From DASYVD01 sp050693035 (GTDB lineage: Bacteria; Actinomycetota; UBA4738; CALAEC01), in contig JBOGWB010000064.1 of assembly GCA_050693035.1 (NCBI GenBank), positions 1 through 12,669 of the forward strand: a stretch of 12,669 bases of DNA, read 5' to 3'. Numbering within the stretch: the first letter of the stretch is position 1; every line of letters starts with the position of its first letter. A model generated the notes under the pieces. It saw only the letters and a program-made list of their open reading frames with translations. It was not told the origin of the DNA and searched no databases. The position numbers were made by a program, and so were the translations under genes. Below, in pieces: positions 6,585 to 12,669 of this stretch.

Positions 6585-7541
6585 TCAGTACTCGATCATG
6601 AAGTTGCCCCAGCAGTCCGCGTTGGTCAGAGCGGTGGCCGGGGCAAGCGTGGTGGTGTCCTTGTGGTTGTAGTACTCGACGTCGGTGGTCCCGATGATCT
6701 CGTGCGAGATCTCGTGGACCCACGTGGAAGCGAGGTCCCAGGGGTCGTTGAAGAGGTTGCTCACGCTCCGCTGCGTGTCGCAGAAGAAGACGTTCACCGG
6801 AGCTCCCGCGTACACGTAGGCGTAGTCTCCGTCCCGGCACTCCGTGCCCCCGCAGGACACGTTGTCGATCCCCACGACCATCGTTCGCAGGATCTGCCGG
6901 TAGCCGTCCGCGAGGGTCCGGGCCATGGAGAGCTGCTGGGCCCGGTCGGTGAGGGGAACGCCGAAGTGCCGGAGGAGCTTCCGCTTGTAGTTGCGGCTCC
7001 GGAGCCCGGTACGGGCCACGATCTCCAAGATCGGCACGTTCTGCACGAGCTTCGCCGTGGCCATGGCCCACGTCGTGAAGGCCAGAGCGCGGTCGCCGAT
7101 CCCGCAGGGGCGGACAGCCTCGGTCTCGCCGCTCGGGCCGGGCGCGGTATTGCCGCCGATCTGGCGCTGAAGGAGGAGGCGGCTGAGGGTCGCGGGCCGT
7201 GCCTCGGCCGAGTCGTGCCCTCCGTGACATCCGCACGTGTCCGGGGAGGTGCCGCCGCAGCGCTGGATGAGTTGGCCCTCGGGGGCGGTGGCGACGTGGA
7301 GGCGGGGCGTGTGGACCCCGGGGCGTCGGAACAGCTCCCGGGTGGCCCGGTTTCCCATGGACCCCTGGAGGTCGAGCGCCACGGAGGAGAGTGCCCTGGG
7401 GTCCGTCTCCTGGGCCACGGCCCGCTGGAGGGCGGCGTTCCCCAGGTGCGCAAGGGCACCCGCGGGTCCGGATCTCGATCCGGCGCGGCGGGCGACACGC
7501 AGTGTGTCTTCTCGCCGACGCGCTGGGCGTGAGGGGCGCAT
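6585..7541 (-). CDS. M35 (aspzincin)-like metallopeptidase with eCIS-cargo-like N-terminus
   Basis: The protein has 318 residues from ATG 7541, chosen over a longer frame because AAGGAGGG lies at 7546-7553, directly ahead. The C-terminal domain carries HEISH (276-280) followed by GTTDVEY (284-290). HExxH plus GTxDxxY is the signature of aspzincins (M35, deuterolysin and lysine-specific metalloendopeptidases), with H276, H280 and D287 as zinc ligands and E277 as catalytic base. A late NADCWGNF (about 308-314) fits the usual NADxxxxF element. The N-terminus has no Sec signal; instead it has LGNAALQR and LQGSMGNRA, then IQRCGG and CGCHGG with C95, C103 and C105. Such LQR/GNRA and CGC elements recall proteins with DUF4157-type leaders that travel with extracellular contractile injection systems. 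No eCIS structural genes are in the window. The product may be an exported effector or a processed zymogen; both are inference. Confidence 0.8.
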   Translation of the reverse strand: MRPSRPARRREDTLRVARRAGSRSGPAGALAHLGNAALQRAVAQETDPRALSSVALDLQGSMGNRATRELFRRPGVHTPRLHVATAPEGQLIQRCGGTSPDTCGCHGGHDSAEARPATLSRLLLQRQIGGNTAPGPSGETEAVRPCGIGDRALAFTTWAMATAKLVQNVPILEIVARTGLRSRNYKRKLLRHFGVPLTDRAQQLSMARTLADGYRQILRTMVVGIDNVSCGGTECRDGDYAYVYAGAPVNVFFCDTQRSVSNLFNDPWDLASTWVHEISHEIIGTTDVEYYNHKDTTTLAPATALTNADCWGNFMIEY

Positions 7542-7545
7542 GCTT

Positions 7546-7553
7546 CCCTCCTT
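7546..7553 (-). promoter_or_regulatory. Strong ribosome binding site fixing the metallopeptidase start
   Basis: AAGGAGGG on the minus strand sits four bases before ATG 7541. It supports this start over the longer open frame reaching 7646, whose extra 35 residues show no family character. Confidence 0.8.
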
Positions 7554-7612
7554 GGGCTTCCCCTCCTGAAGGTACGGGCTCACCGGTTCGCGAGAAAGGT
7601 CGTCCGGCACAT

Positions 7613-7642
7613 CCCTTTGGGCAACCGTGGATGCCCGAAGGG
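7613..7642. repeat. 11-bp inverted repeat in the divergent spacer
   Basis: CCCTTTGGGCA (7613-7623) and TGCCCGAAGGG (7632-7642) pair over all 11 positions, ten standard pairs and one G-T, around eight bases. It lies between the divergent metallopeptidase and dienelactone-hydrolase-like genes, 27 bases before the candidate -10 at 7669. It could be an operator serving both directions, or a hairpin in the metallopeptidase leader. A nested smaller hairpin (TGCCC 7632-7636, GGGCA 7641-7645) is an alternative. Confidence 0.5.
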
Positions 7643-7668
7643 GCAATCCGAGAGCGGATGACGGAGCA

Positions 7669-7674
7669 TATACT
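7669..7674 (+). promoter_or_regulatory. Candidate -10 element (TATACT) for the DLH-like gene
   Basis: TATACT matches five of six consensus bases. It would place transcription start about 13 bases before ATG 7694, just enough to include the ribosome site GGAGG 7682-7686. No -35 is recognisable 16-18 bases upstream, so an activator or non-standard sigma factor would be needed. Confidence 0.35.
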
Positions 7675-7693
7675 CGCCCGCGGAGGTGTCCCT

Positions 7694-8239
7694 ATGGCAC
7701 GCATGGTGGAGTTTCCCGGACCGAAGGGCAGGGTCCGCGGCTACGTGGCGAAGCCGGAGAAGCCGGCCCCCGGAGTCCTGATCCTCCATCCCGGCAAGCT
7801 GGAGGATCTGGAGGCCTTCTCCGAGCGGATCTCCGCAGAGGGCTTCGTGGCGCTGGTCCCGGACCTCACGTACGGGCAGCCCCCGGTGAGGGACGCGTCG
7901 TCGCTCGACGGGCAGACCGCCGTCGACGTGGCGGCGTCCGCGGCCGGGCTCCTCTTGGGTCAATCCGGCCTGGAGGGGAACCGCATCGGCATCATGGCCT
8001 TCGGATCCGCGGTGCCGGTCGCGACCACGTTGGCGGGGTTGACCCCCCAGACGATCGGAGCGATGGTCGTGTTCTCGGAGACAGCGGAGGCCGCGGACCT
8101 CGAACACCTGGAGATCCCGGCGCAAGCCCAGCAGGCCGCGGTGGATCCCACGAGGCGCGAGACCCTCGAGGACGACCCGGCGGACAAGGCGCTCCGCGGA
8201 GCACTGGACTTCTTCCGGGAGCACCTCACCGCGTCCTAG
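7694..8239 (+). CDS. Dienelactone hydrolase-like protein, shortened and lacking catalytic residues
   Basis: The protein has 181 residues, shorter than the usual 220-240. ATG 7694 follows GGAGG (7682-7686); an in-frame ATG 7658 is less likely. The alpha/beta-hydrolase start is clear: APGVLILHPG at about 25-34, AEGFVALVPDL at 48-58, and RIGIMAFGSAVPVA at 97-110. In active family members the nucleophile elbow reads GFCxGG; here it reads AFGSA, with Gly at the Cys position. The segment that should hold the catalytic Asp and the GHxF His is missing: after VVFSETAEAADLEH the protein passes quickly to a final helix (ALRGALDFFREHL). The Glu of HE is replaced by Pro. It is probably a non-catalytic relative, perhaps a binding or regulatory protein. 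It precedes a zinc-ribbon-like gene by 23 bases. Confidence 0.75.
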   Translation: MARMVEFPGPKGRVRGYVAKPEKPAPGVLILHPGKLEDLEAFSERISAEGFVALVPDLTYGQPPVRDASSLDGQTAVDVAASAAGLLLGQSGLEGNRIGIMAFGSAVPVATTLAGLTPQTIGAMVVFSETAEAADLEHLEIPAQAQQAAVDPTRRETLEDDPADKALRGALDFFREHLTAS

Positions 8240-8262
8240 CTCAACCGGGAGGGAGGCCCACG

Positions 8263-8442
8263 ATGCCCTGTGCGAGGTGCGGCTCCGAGCCGGACGCCGA
8301 CCTGGTCCGGTACTCGACGCACGAAGGAGAAGGAGAGGAGGAAGTCTCGAGCCTCCTCCTGTGCCCGTCGTGCAGCTACGGGCTCAACACGCTGTTGGCC
8401 GCGTACGTCGCGAATCGCGACGTCGGCGTAGCGCCGGCCTGA
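8263..8442 (+). CDS. Small zinc-ribbon-like protein
   Basis: This is a 59-residue protein at ATG 8263, with a strong ribosome site GGAGGGAGG (8248-8256) six bases before it. Two Cys pairs are seen, CARC at residues 3-6 and CPSC at about 36-39, separated by an acidic stretch (EGEGEEEV); together they can hold one zinc. A conserved-looking tail LNTLLAAYVANRD follows. I do not recognise a named family. It lies 23 bases after the dienelactone-hydrolase-like gene, so the two are likely co-transcribed. Confidence 0.7.
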   Translation: MPCARCGSEPDADLVRYSTHEGEGEEEVSSLLLCPSCSYGLNTLLAAYVANRDVGVAPA

Positions 8443-8476
8443 GCTGCCCGCCGGCCCTCTGGGGCTGTCGCGGCGC

Positions 8477-8644
8477 CTATGCCCGGGTGGCCTGCCCTCC
8501 GTGGGCCTGGCTCGGTGCCTCGAGCCAGGCGTACGCCTCGGCCAGGTGAAGAAGAAGCGCGGGGTTGATCCCCGACCTCGTGAGCTCGGTGATCTTCTCG
8601 AGGACCGCTTCCTTGGCCTGTTCCCGGAGCTCCTGGGCTCCCAT
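8477..8644 (-). CDS. Small helical protein, 55 residues, unknown function
   Basis: Minus-strand ATG 8644 to TAG 8477 encodes 55 residues. The ribosome site AAGGAGGAGG (8651-8660) is six bases from the start, one of the best in the window, and the third codon positions are mostly G or C. The sequence begins MGAQELREQAKEAVLEKITE, continues with a GINPALLLHLAEAYAWLE segment, and ends in a short flexible tail; two helices are likely. No signal peptide, Cys or known motif. It converges on the zinc-ribbon gene with 34 bases between stops. A longer overlapping frame starts at the same region (ATG about 8687), but its content is a low-complexity shadow. I do not recognise the family. Confidence 0.65.
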   Translation of the reverse strand: MGAQELREQAKEAVLEKITELTRSGINPALLLHLAEAYAWLEAPSQAHGGQATRA

Positions 8645-8650
8645 GGGCAA

Positions 8651-8660
8651 CCTCCTCCTT
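8651..8660 (-). promoter_or_regulatory. Ribosome binding site AAGGAGGAGG of the 55-residue gene
   Basis: It is a near-complete match to the anti-Shine-Dalgarno sequence, six bases before ATG 8644. It is the main reason the short frame is called a gene. Confidence 0.7.
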
Positions 8661-8776
8661 GCTCTGATCTTCGGCCATGGTACGGGCCTGGCCCCCCGAT
8701 TGGAACGAAGCTCGGTGAACCAGCCGGCCCCGGTGCGCGTCAGAACAGCGGACCGGAACCGAACCGGGAGGTCGAG

Positions 8777-9646
8777 ATGCTTCGTCGGACCATCGTGGTG
8801 TTCGCGGCGGCGGTGTTCGCGTTCCCGACCATGCTGAGCGGGGCGACGGCAGGCGGCATGTCGTCATTCGACTTCGACCGCCGGTACTACGTGGTGGGTG
8901 ATCGGGCTGTGGGGCAGACGGAATTCTGGATCTCCCGCAAGGATCGCCACCTTCTCGACCGAACCTTCTACGCGTACCTGATCCCCGACTCGCGGTGGAT
9001 CGATCCCCCGAGGATCCCGTCGGAGGCGGTGTCCCTGGGGCCGATCGCCCTGGGAGGAATGGCCCGGATCTCCTTCACCGTCCCCGAGGTTGCGCCCGGC
9101 GGATACACCGTGGGCATCTGCGACCGGCCGTGCCGGAACTCATACGTGGGGGACCTGGGCGGAGGTTGGATCAACGTGACGGGAAGCCCCGAGGAAGCAC
9201 GGCTGCTTCCGGTCATCGACCGGCTCGAGCTGCGGCTCGATCAGGCTCGGTGGGACGCGTCCCGCAAGGCCCGGAAGAGCCAGCGCCGCGTCGCGGAGCT
9301 GCGCGCCGGCTTGGAGGCGCTCGAGGCCGATCTCGACCAGGCCCGGAAGGACCTCGCCACCAGGCTCGTGGCGGTGGAGGCGCGCCCGCCGGCGGCGCCG
9401 GGCGCCTTCGACCGGGCAGGCTGGGCGGTCGCCGCTCTGACCGCTGCCGCTCTGGCCTTCGTGGCGGCCCGCCGGCGCACGCCGCCGCTCCTTGGCCGTC
9501 CGGCTTCCCCCGAGGAGCCACCGGTGGGGAACGAGGTGCTCTCAGACGACGCCTCGACGGTGCTGGAGCCCGGTGACCTCGGGTGGAAGATCGAGGCCGC
9601 TGAGATCGAGGACCGCCGAACGCCGGTGAGAACGGGCCGAAACTAG
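8777..9646 (+). CDS. Signal-peptide protein with coiled coil and C-terminal membrane segment, unknown function
   Basis: The protein has 289 residues from ATG 8777, with GGGAGG (8766-8771) five bases upstream; the frame extends back to 8501, but without support. Visible order: Sec signal peptide 1-26 (MLRRTIVVFAAAVFAF, cleavage near TAG); an exported beta-rich domain of about 30-137 (FDFDRRYYVVGD, FTVPEVAPGGYTVGICDRPC, with C115 and C119 likely bonded); a charged coiled coil at about 145-200 with regular Arg/Leu/Glu; one membrane helix at 213-231 (AGWAVAALTAAALAFVA) followed by ARRR, so the tail (about 58 residues) is in the cytoplasm. No enzyme motif is seen. It looks like a cell-surface receptor or scaffold protein. 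It is flanked by genes on the opposite strand and is probably monocistronic. Confidence 0.7.
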   Translation: MLRRTIVVFAAAVFAFPTMLSGATAGGMSSFDFDRRYYVVGDRAVGQTEFWISRKDRHLLDRTFYAYLIPDSRWIDPPRIPSEAVSLGPIALGGMARISFTVPEVAPGGYTVGICDRPCRNSYVGDLGGGWINVTGSPEEARLLPVIDRLELRLDQARWDASRKARKSQRRVAELRAGLEALEADLDQARKDLATRLVAVEARPPAAPGAFDRAGWAVAALTAAALAFVAARRRTPPLLGRPASPEEPPVGNEVLSDDASTVLEPGDLGWKIEAAEIEDRRTPVRTGRN

Positions 9647-9668
9647 CTCCGTTGCCGTTCTCCGGACC

Positions 9669-10865
9669 CTAGATCATCCGGCCGGAGAAGAGCAGTCCCA
9701 CCGGCAGGAGGAACAGGCCGGCCACGAAGACGACGAGCCGCGGCGTCGTCGCCACGATCCACTCGTCCAGGGCCATCACCGACCGCTGGAGGGGGCGGTA
9801 CAGGAAGGCCAGCAGGACCATCGTGATGAGGGCGACCGCCACGGCCTCCGCCAGCACCACCTGGACGCCGACGGGGTTCCCCAGGATCATCGCCGCCACC
9901 AGGGTGTCCGCCAGGGTGGTGATGTTGGCCCCGGCGATGTACGGGATGGCCTCCTCCCTCTTGATGTAGCCCTTGCTGGCCAGGGGGACCAGGATGGTGA
10001 GCGCCACGGAGACGGAGAGCGTCAGCAAGGCAGCCAGCATCCCGGCGGCGAACATGGGCCAGGGCTTGCGGAGCCAGTGGGCCCTCGCCTCCGCTTGCCG
10101 CTCCCCGTCGAGCGAAGGAAGGACCAGGTCCAGCAGCTTGAACGAGCCCAATATCACCGCCAGTCCCAGGGGGAAGAGCAGCGGGCCGGGCAGGAAGGCG
10201 TCCGCACTCCGGACGAGGGGGCCCCACACCGCGTCGATCACGCCGTTGATCTCGCTCGACGCGTGCCACTGCACTCCGTCGAACAGCCCCGTCTTGAGCA
10301 TCCCGTAGCCCAGGAACATCCCCGGCACGTACACCACCGCGGTCATGGACAGGGCCAGGACACCCATCCCGATGCTCTCCCGGCGATTCTTGCTCCTCAC
10401 GGCGTAGAGGAACCCCACCAGAAGGACGATGAACGAGGCGCCCAGGCGAGACCCAGTGAGCATGGTGAAGGTCTGCAGCCGGTTGGTGGCTCCCGCGGCG
10501 AACAGGGCCAGGGCGGCGGCGGCCACGGGGGAGCCCGAGAGCACCAGGTAGGCACCGAGCCAGCCCAGCCCCAGCGTGCTGACCATGTTGTCGACGGGGA
10601 AGCTGCCCTGGAGGCGCGGGGCAACCGCCTGGGCGCCCCGCTTCATCAGCTGGATGGCCAGGATGAACAGGAACATCGCCGCCACGAAGTGGAGCGCCTT
10701 GGAGAGGATGACGCGCACGTCCCTCTTCGCTTCGACCGGTCGCGCGGGGGGTTCGGCGGGTGGGACGGAAGCCTCGCGAGCCTGGTCGCCGTTCGGGTTG
10801 AGGCCCTCTCGGGCCCGCTTGGTTCGCCGTTCGGTGCGGCGGATGGCCGGGTTTTCCTTCCCCAT
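9669..10865 (-). CDS. Na/Pi-cotransporter-like membrane protein (SLC34/NptA-type fold)
   Basis: The protein has 398 residues from ATG 10865. About 50 hydrophilic, charged residues come first (KENPAIRRTERRTKR), then about eight hydrophobic segments. Two Na/Pi-type repeats are visible: GSPVAAAALALFAAGATN...TGSRLGASF (about 111-145) and SVSVALTILVPLASKGYIKREEAIPYIAGANITTLADTLVAA (about 284-325, in pieces). The GANITT element is typical. Canonical members have QSSS at each repeat; here it is SGSP and SVSV, so ion or phosphate specificity may differ. The family moves phosphate with sodium, or in bacteria exports phosphate (YjbB-like), in the cytoplasmic membrane. No PhoU domain is fused. The ribosome site is weak. 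It is divergent from leuS with a 115-base spacer. Confidence 0.75.
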   Translation of the reverse strand: MGKENPAIRRTERRTKRAREGLNPNGDQAREASVPPAEPPARPVEAKRDVRVILSKALHFVAAMFLFILAIQLMKRGAQAVAPRLQGSFPVDNMVSTLGLGWLGAYLVLSGSPVAAAALALFAAGATNRLQTFTMLTGSRLGASFIVLLVGFLYAVRSKNRRESIGMGVLALSMTAVVYVPGMFLGYGMLKTGLFDGVQWHASSEINGVIDAVWGPLVRSADAFLPGPLLFPLGLAVILGSFKLLDLVLPSLDGERQAEARAHWLRKPWPMFAAGMLAALLTLSVSVALTILVPLASKGYIKREEAIPYIAGANITTLADTLVAAMILGNPVGVQVVLAEAVAVALITMVLLAFLYRPLQRSVMALDEWIVATTPRLVVFVAGLFLLPVGLLFSGRMI

Positions 10866-10980
10866 GTGGAATCAGGGCCCGCGAAGGGCCCGGAGCGCCC
10901 TACGATATCTGGAGCGGGCGGTCAGTGGCAAACTTGGTTGCGGGACCACCCTGCGTTCCTTACCCTGCGGGAACACTCTC
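10866..10980. promoter_or_regulatory. Divergent spacer between the Na/Pi-like gene and leuS, with repeats
   Basis: It must hold promoters for both genes. Seen: GGGCCC at 10875-10880 and again at 10886-10891 (self-complementary, loop GCGAA); a 14-base imperfect direct repeat TGCGGGACCACCCT (10939-10952) and TGCGGGAACACTCT (10966-10979), 12 of 14 equal; and GTTCC (10955-10959) that can pair with GGAAC (10970-10974) just before the leuS start. TACGAT (10901-10906) could be a -10, but no -35 fits. Confidence 0.4.
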
Positions 10981-12669
10981 ATGCGCCAGTACCACCCTCG
11001 CGAGATCGAGCCCAAGTGGCAGCGGATCTGGGAAGAAGAGGAGCTCTACCGGGCCTCCGACGACCCGGATGATCCGAGGCCGCGATTCTACGCGCTCGAC
11101 ATGTTTCCGTATCCCTCCGGCGACCTTCACCTGGGCCACGCCGAGGCCTTCTCCGGTGGCGATGCGGTGGCCCGCTTCGCCTGGATGCGCGGGCACAACG
11201 TCCTTCATCCGATCGGATGGGACGCGTTCGGCCTGCCCGCCGAGAACGCGGCGATCAAACGGGGCACCCACCCCAAGGAATGGACCCACGCCAACATCGA
11301 CCAGCAGCGACGATCGTTCAAGCGGATGGGGATGTCCTTCGACTGGACCCGCCAGTTCAACACGTGCGATCCCGAGTACTACCGGTGGACCCAATGGCTG
11401 TTCCTGAAGCTGTACGAGCGCGGCCTCGCCGACCGCCGGCTGGCCCCCACGAACTGGTGTCCGAAGGACCAGACGGTGCTGGCGAACGAGCAGGTGATCA
11501 ACGGGGCCTGCGAGCGGTGCGGCACCTCCGTGGTCCGGAAGGACCTGGTCCAGTGGTTCTTCAAGATCACCGAGTACGCGCAGAGGCTGCTCGACGACGT
11601 CGACCAGCTGGTCGACTGGCCCGAGCGCGTGGTCACCATGCAGCGGAACTGGATCGGCCGCTCGGAGGGGGCACAGGTCGAGTTCGAGATCGCCGAGACC
11701 GGGGACCGCGTCGAGGTCTTCACCACCCGCCCGGACACCCTGTGGGGCGTCACCTTCTTCGTCTTCGCTCCGGAGCACTCCCTGGTCGCGAAGCTGGCAG
11801 AGGCGGGAGGCGTGGCCGAAGAGGCGAAGGCCCTGATCGACCGGCTCCAGGTCACGCCGCTGACGAACCGGGAGCAGGCCGAGAGCCGCGAAGGCGTCAA
11901 CCTGGGTGTGCATGCCGTCAACCCGGTGAGCGGCGAGAAGGTGGCCTGCTTCGTGGCGCCCTACGTATTGATGGAATACGGCACCGGAGCGGTGATGGGG
12001 GTGCCCGGGCACGACCAGCGCGACTTCGCGTTCGCCCGGGCCCACGGCCTGCCGATCCGCGTGGTGATCGCCCCGGGGGACGCCGACCTGGCCCCCGACA
12101 CCATGACCGAGGCCTGGCCGCACGCAGGGGTCATGGTGAACTCGGGTCCCTTCGACGGCACCCCTTCACCGGAGAGCATCGAAGCGGTGACCAGGTGGCT
12201 GAAGGAGCAGGGGAAGGGCCGCCACGCCGTCACCTATCGGCTTCGTGACTGGCTGATCTCCCGGCAGCGGTATTGGGGCGCGCCCATCCCCATCGTCCAC
12301 TGCCCCGAGTGCGGCGAGGTGCCGGTACCCGAGGGCGAGCTGCCGGTGCTGCTGCCCGACGACGTCGACTTCCGCCCGGGCGGTGAGTCGCCGCTTGCCC
12401 GACACCCCGGCTTCGCCAAGGTGCCGTGCCCCCGATGCGGGCGGGAGGACGCTCGCCGCGACAGCGACACCATGGACACGTTCGTCGACTCCTCCTGGTA
12501 CTACTTCCGTTACTGCTCCCCGCGAGAGACCGATCGGGCCTTCGACCCGGAGAAGGTGGTCCTGTGGATGCCGGTCTCCCAGTACACCGGGGGTGTGGAG
12601 CATGCCATCCTTCACTTGCTGTACTCGCGGTTCTTCACCAAGGCCCTCCACGACATGGGTCTCATCACG
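10981..12669 (+). CDS. leuS: Leucyl-tRNA synthetase, N-terminal 563 residues (continues past the window)
   Basis: It charges tRNA-Leu with leucine in the cytosol and proofreads non-cognate amino acids. It starts at ATG 10981 with MRQYHPREIEPKWQ, the usual family start; an in-frame ATG 10864 would add 39 unrelated residues. The catalytic Rossmann motif is FPYPSGDLHLGH (HLGH 50-53, the HIGH box). A Cys-rich zinc module follows (C160, C177, C180). The CP1 editing domain has TTRPDT at 248-253 and GTGAVMGVPGHD with D345, the conserved editing aspartate. A second zinc ribbon (C441, C444, C483, C486) and DTMDTFVDSSWYYFRY close the visible part. The KMSKS loop and the anticodon and C-terminal domains lie beyond base 12669. 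The ribosome site is weak (GCGGGAA), and a small hairpin covers it. The frame is intact to the last base. Confidence 0.97.
   Translation, partial: MRQYHPREIEPKWQRIWEEEELYRASDDPDDPRPRFYALDMFPYPSGDLHLGHAEAFSGGDAVARFAWMRGHNVLHPIGWDAFGLPAENAAIKRGTHPKEWTHANIDQQRRSFKRMGMSFDWTRQFNTCDPEYYRWTQWLFLKLYERGLADRRLAPTNWCPKDQTVLANEQVINGACERCGTSVVRKDLVQWFFKITEYAQRLLDDVDQLVDWPERVVTMQRNWIGRSEGAQVEFEIAETGDRVEVFTTRPDTLWGVTFFVFAPEHSLVAKLAEAGGVAEEAKALIDRLQVTPLTNREQAESREGVNLGVHAVNPVSGEKVACFVAPYVLMEYGTGAVMGVPGHDQRDFAFARAHGLPIRVVIAPGDADLAPDTMTEAWPHAGVMVNSGPFDGTPSPESIEAVTRWLKEQGKGRHAVTYRLRDWLISRQRYWGAPIPIVHCPECGEVPVPEGELPVLLPDDVDFRPGGESPLARHPGFAKVPCPRCGREDARRDSDTMDTFVDSSWYYFRYCSPRETDRAFDPEKVVLWMPVSQYTGGVEHAILHLLYSRFFTKALHDMGLIT

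Noticed and set aside
6532..7704. 390-codon minus-strand frame across the metallopeptidase gene
   Set aside because: It is an out-of-frame shadow; the M35 motifs and ribosome site belong to the frame 6585-7541.
8454..8465. Small GCCC/GGGC hairpin between the zinc-ribbon gene and the 55-residue gene
   Set aside because: Four-base stem without a T-tract, expected by chance at this GC content.
8376..8867. 163-codon minus-strand frame overlapping the 55-residue gene
   Set aside because: Composition is Pro/Gly/Arg-rich as in shadow frames, it runs antisense through the zinc-ribbon gene, and the ribosome site fits the shorter frame better.
10939..10955. Minus-strand sequence resembling the T-box antiterminator core (AGGGTGGTCCCGC)
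   Set aside because: It is on the strand opposite to leuS and would need its specifier stem inside the leuS coding region while controlling a transporter. No leader architecture supports it, so I treat it as chance.
10960..12123. 387-codon minus-strand frame antisense to leuS
   Set aside because: It is the complement of a fully conserved leucyl-tRNA synthetase frame, with typical high-GC antisense composition.
1..12669. CRISPR arrays, tRNA genes, insertion sequences, prophage or toxin-antitoxin modules
   Set aside because: I looked for repeated spacers, cloverleaf arms, terminal inverted repeats, transposase or integrase motifs and found none.

Overview
The window is GC-rich DNA with a strong G/C preference at third codon positions. 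Several protein types in it are ones I associate with Actinomycetota: a BNR-repeat secreted protein, a VOC protein with two domains, a protein with paired CxxC motifs, and a molybdopterin oxidoreductase of the sulfite oxidase fold. It most resembles an uncultured, probably environmental actinobacterium. No marker gene fixes the lineage. I see no tRNA, rRNA, CRISPR array, insertion sequence or phage structural gene.

Layout. (1) 1-147 is the end of a cupin gene. After a 334-base gap comes a secreted protein of 512 residues with five Asp-boxes (482-2020), closed by a clear terminator. (2) 2209-2994 is a cytosolic protein with two VOC (glyoxalase-fold) domains. (3) From 7541 down to 3037 five minus-strand genes follow one another: an M35-like metallopeptidase with an eCIS-cargo-like N-terminus, a sulfite-oxidase-fold enzyme, a two-part membrane/secreted protein (BsuPI-like domain plus a paired-CxxC domain), an AlkB-type demethylase and an MmcQ/YjbR protein. 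The last two overlap by ATGA; the other gaps are 37-72 bases. (4) Divergent from the metallopeptidase are a shortened dienelactone-hydrolase-like protein (7694-8239) and a 59-residue zinc-ribbon-like protein (8263-8442). Facing them is a 55-residue gene (8477-8644, minus). (5) 8777-9646 encodes a single-pass membrane protein with a coiled coil. (6) A divergent Na/Pi-cotransporter-like membrane protein (9669-10865, minus) and leuS (10981 to the window end, 563 codons present) share a 115-base spacer.

Most genes look like independent small units, not one pathway. AlkB and MmcQ are probably co-translated. The most unusual items are the candidate eCIS-type metallopeptidase, the BsuPI/paired-CxxC fusion, the dienelactone hydrolase relative that has lost its catalytic residues, the 55-residue gene with an excellent ribosome site, and an 11-bp inverted repeat in the divergent spacer at 7542-7693. 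I found no system that I can call clearly new.
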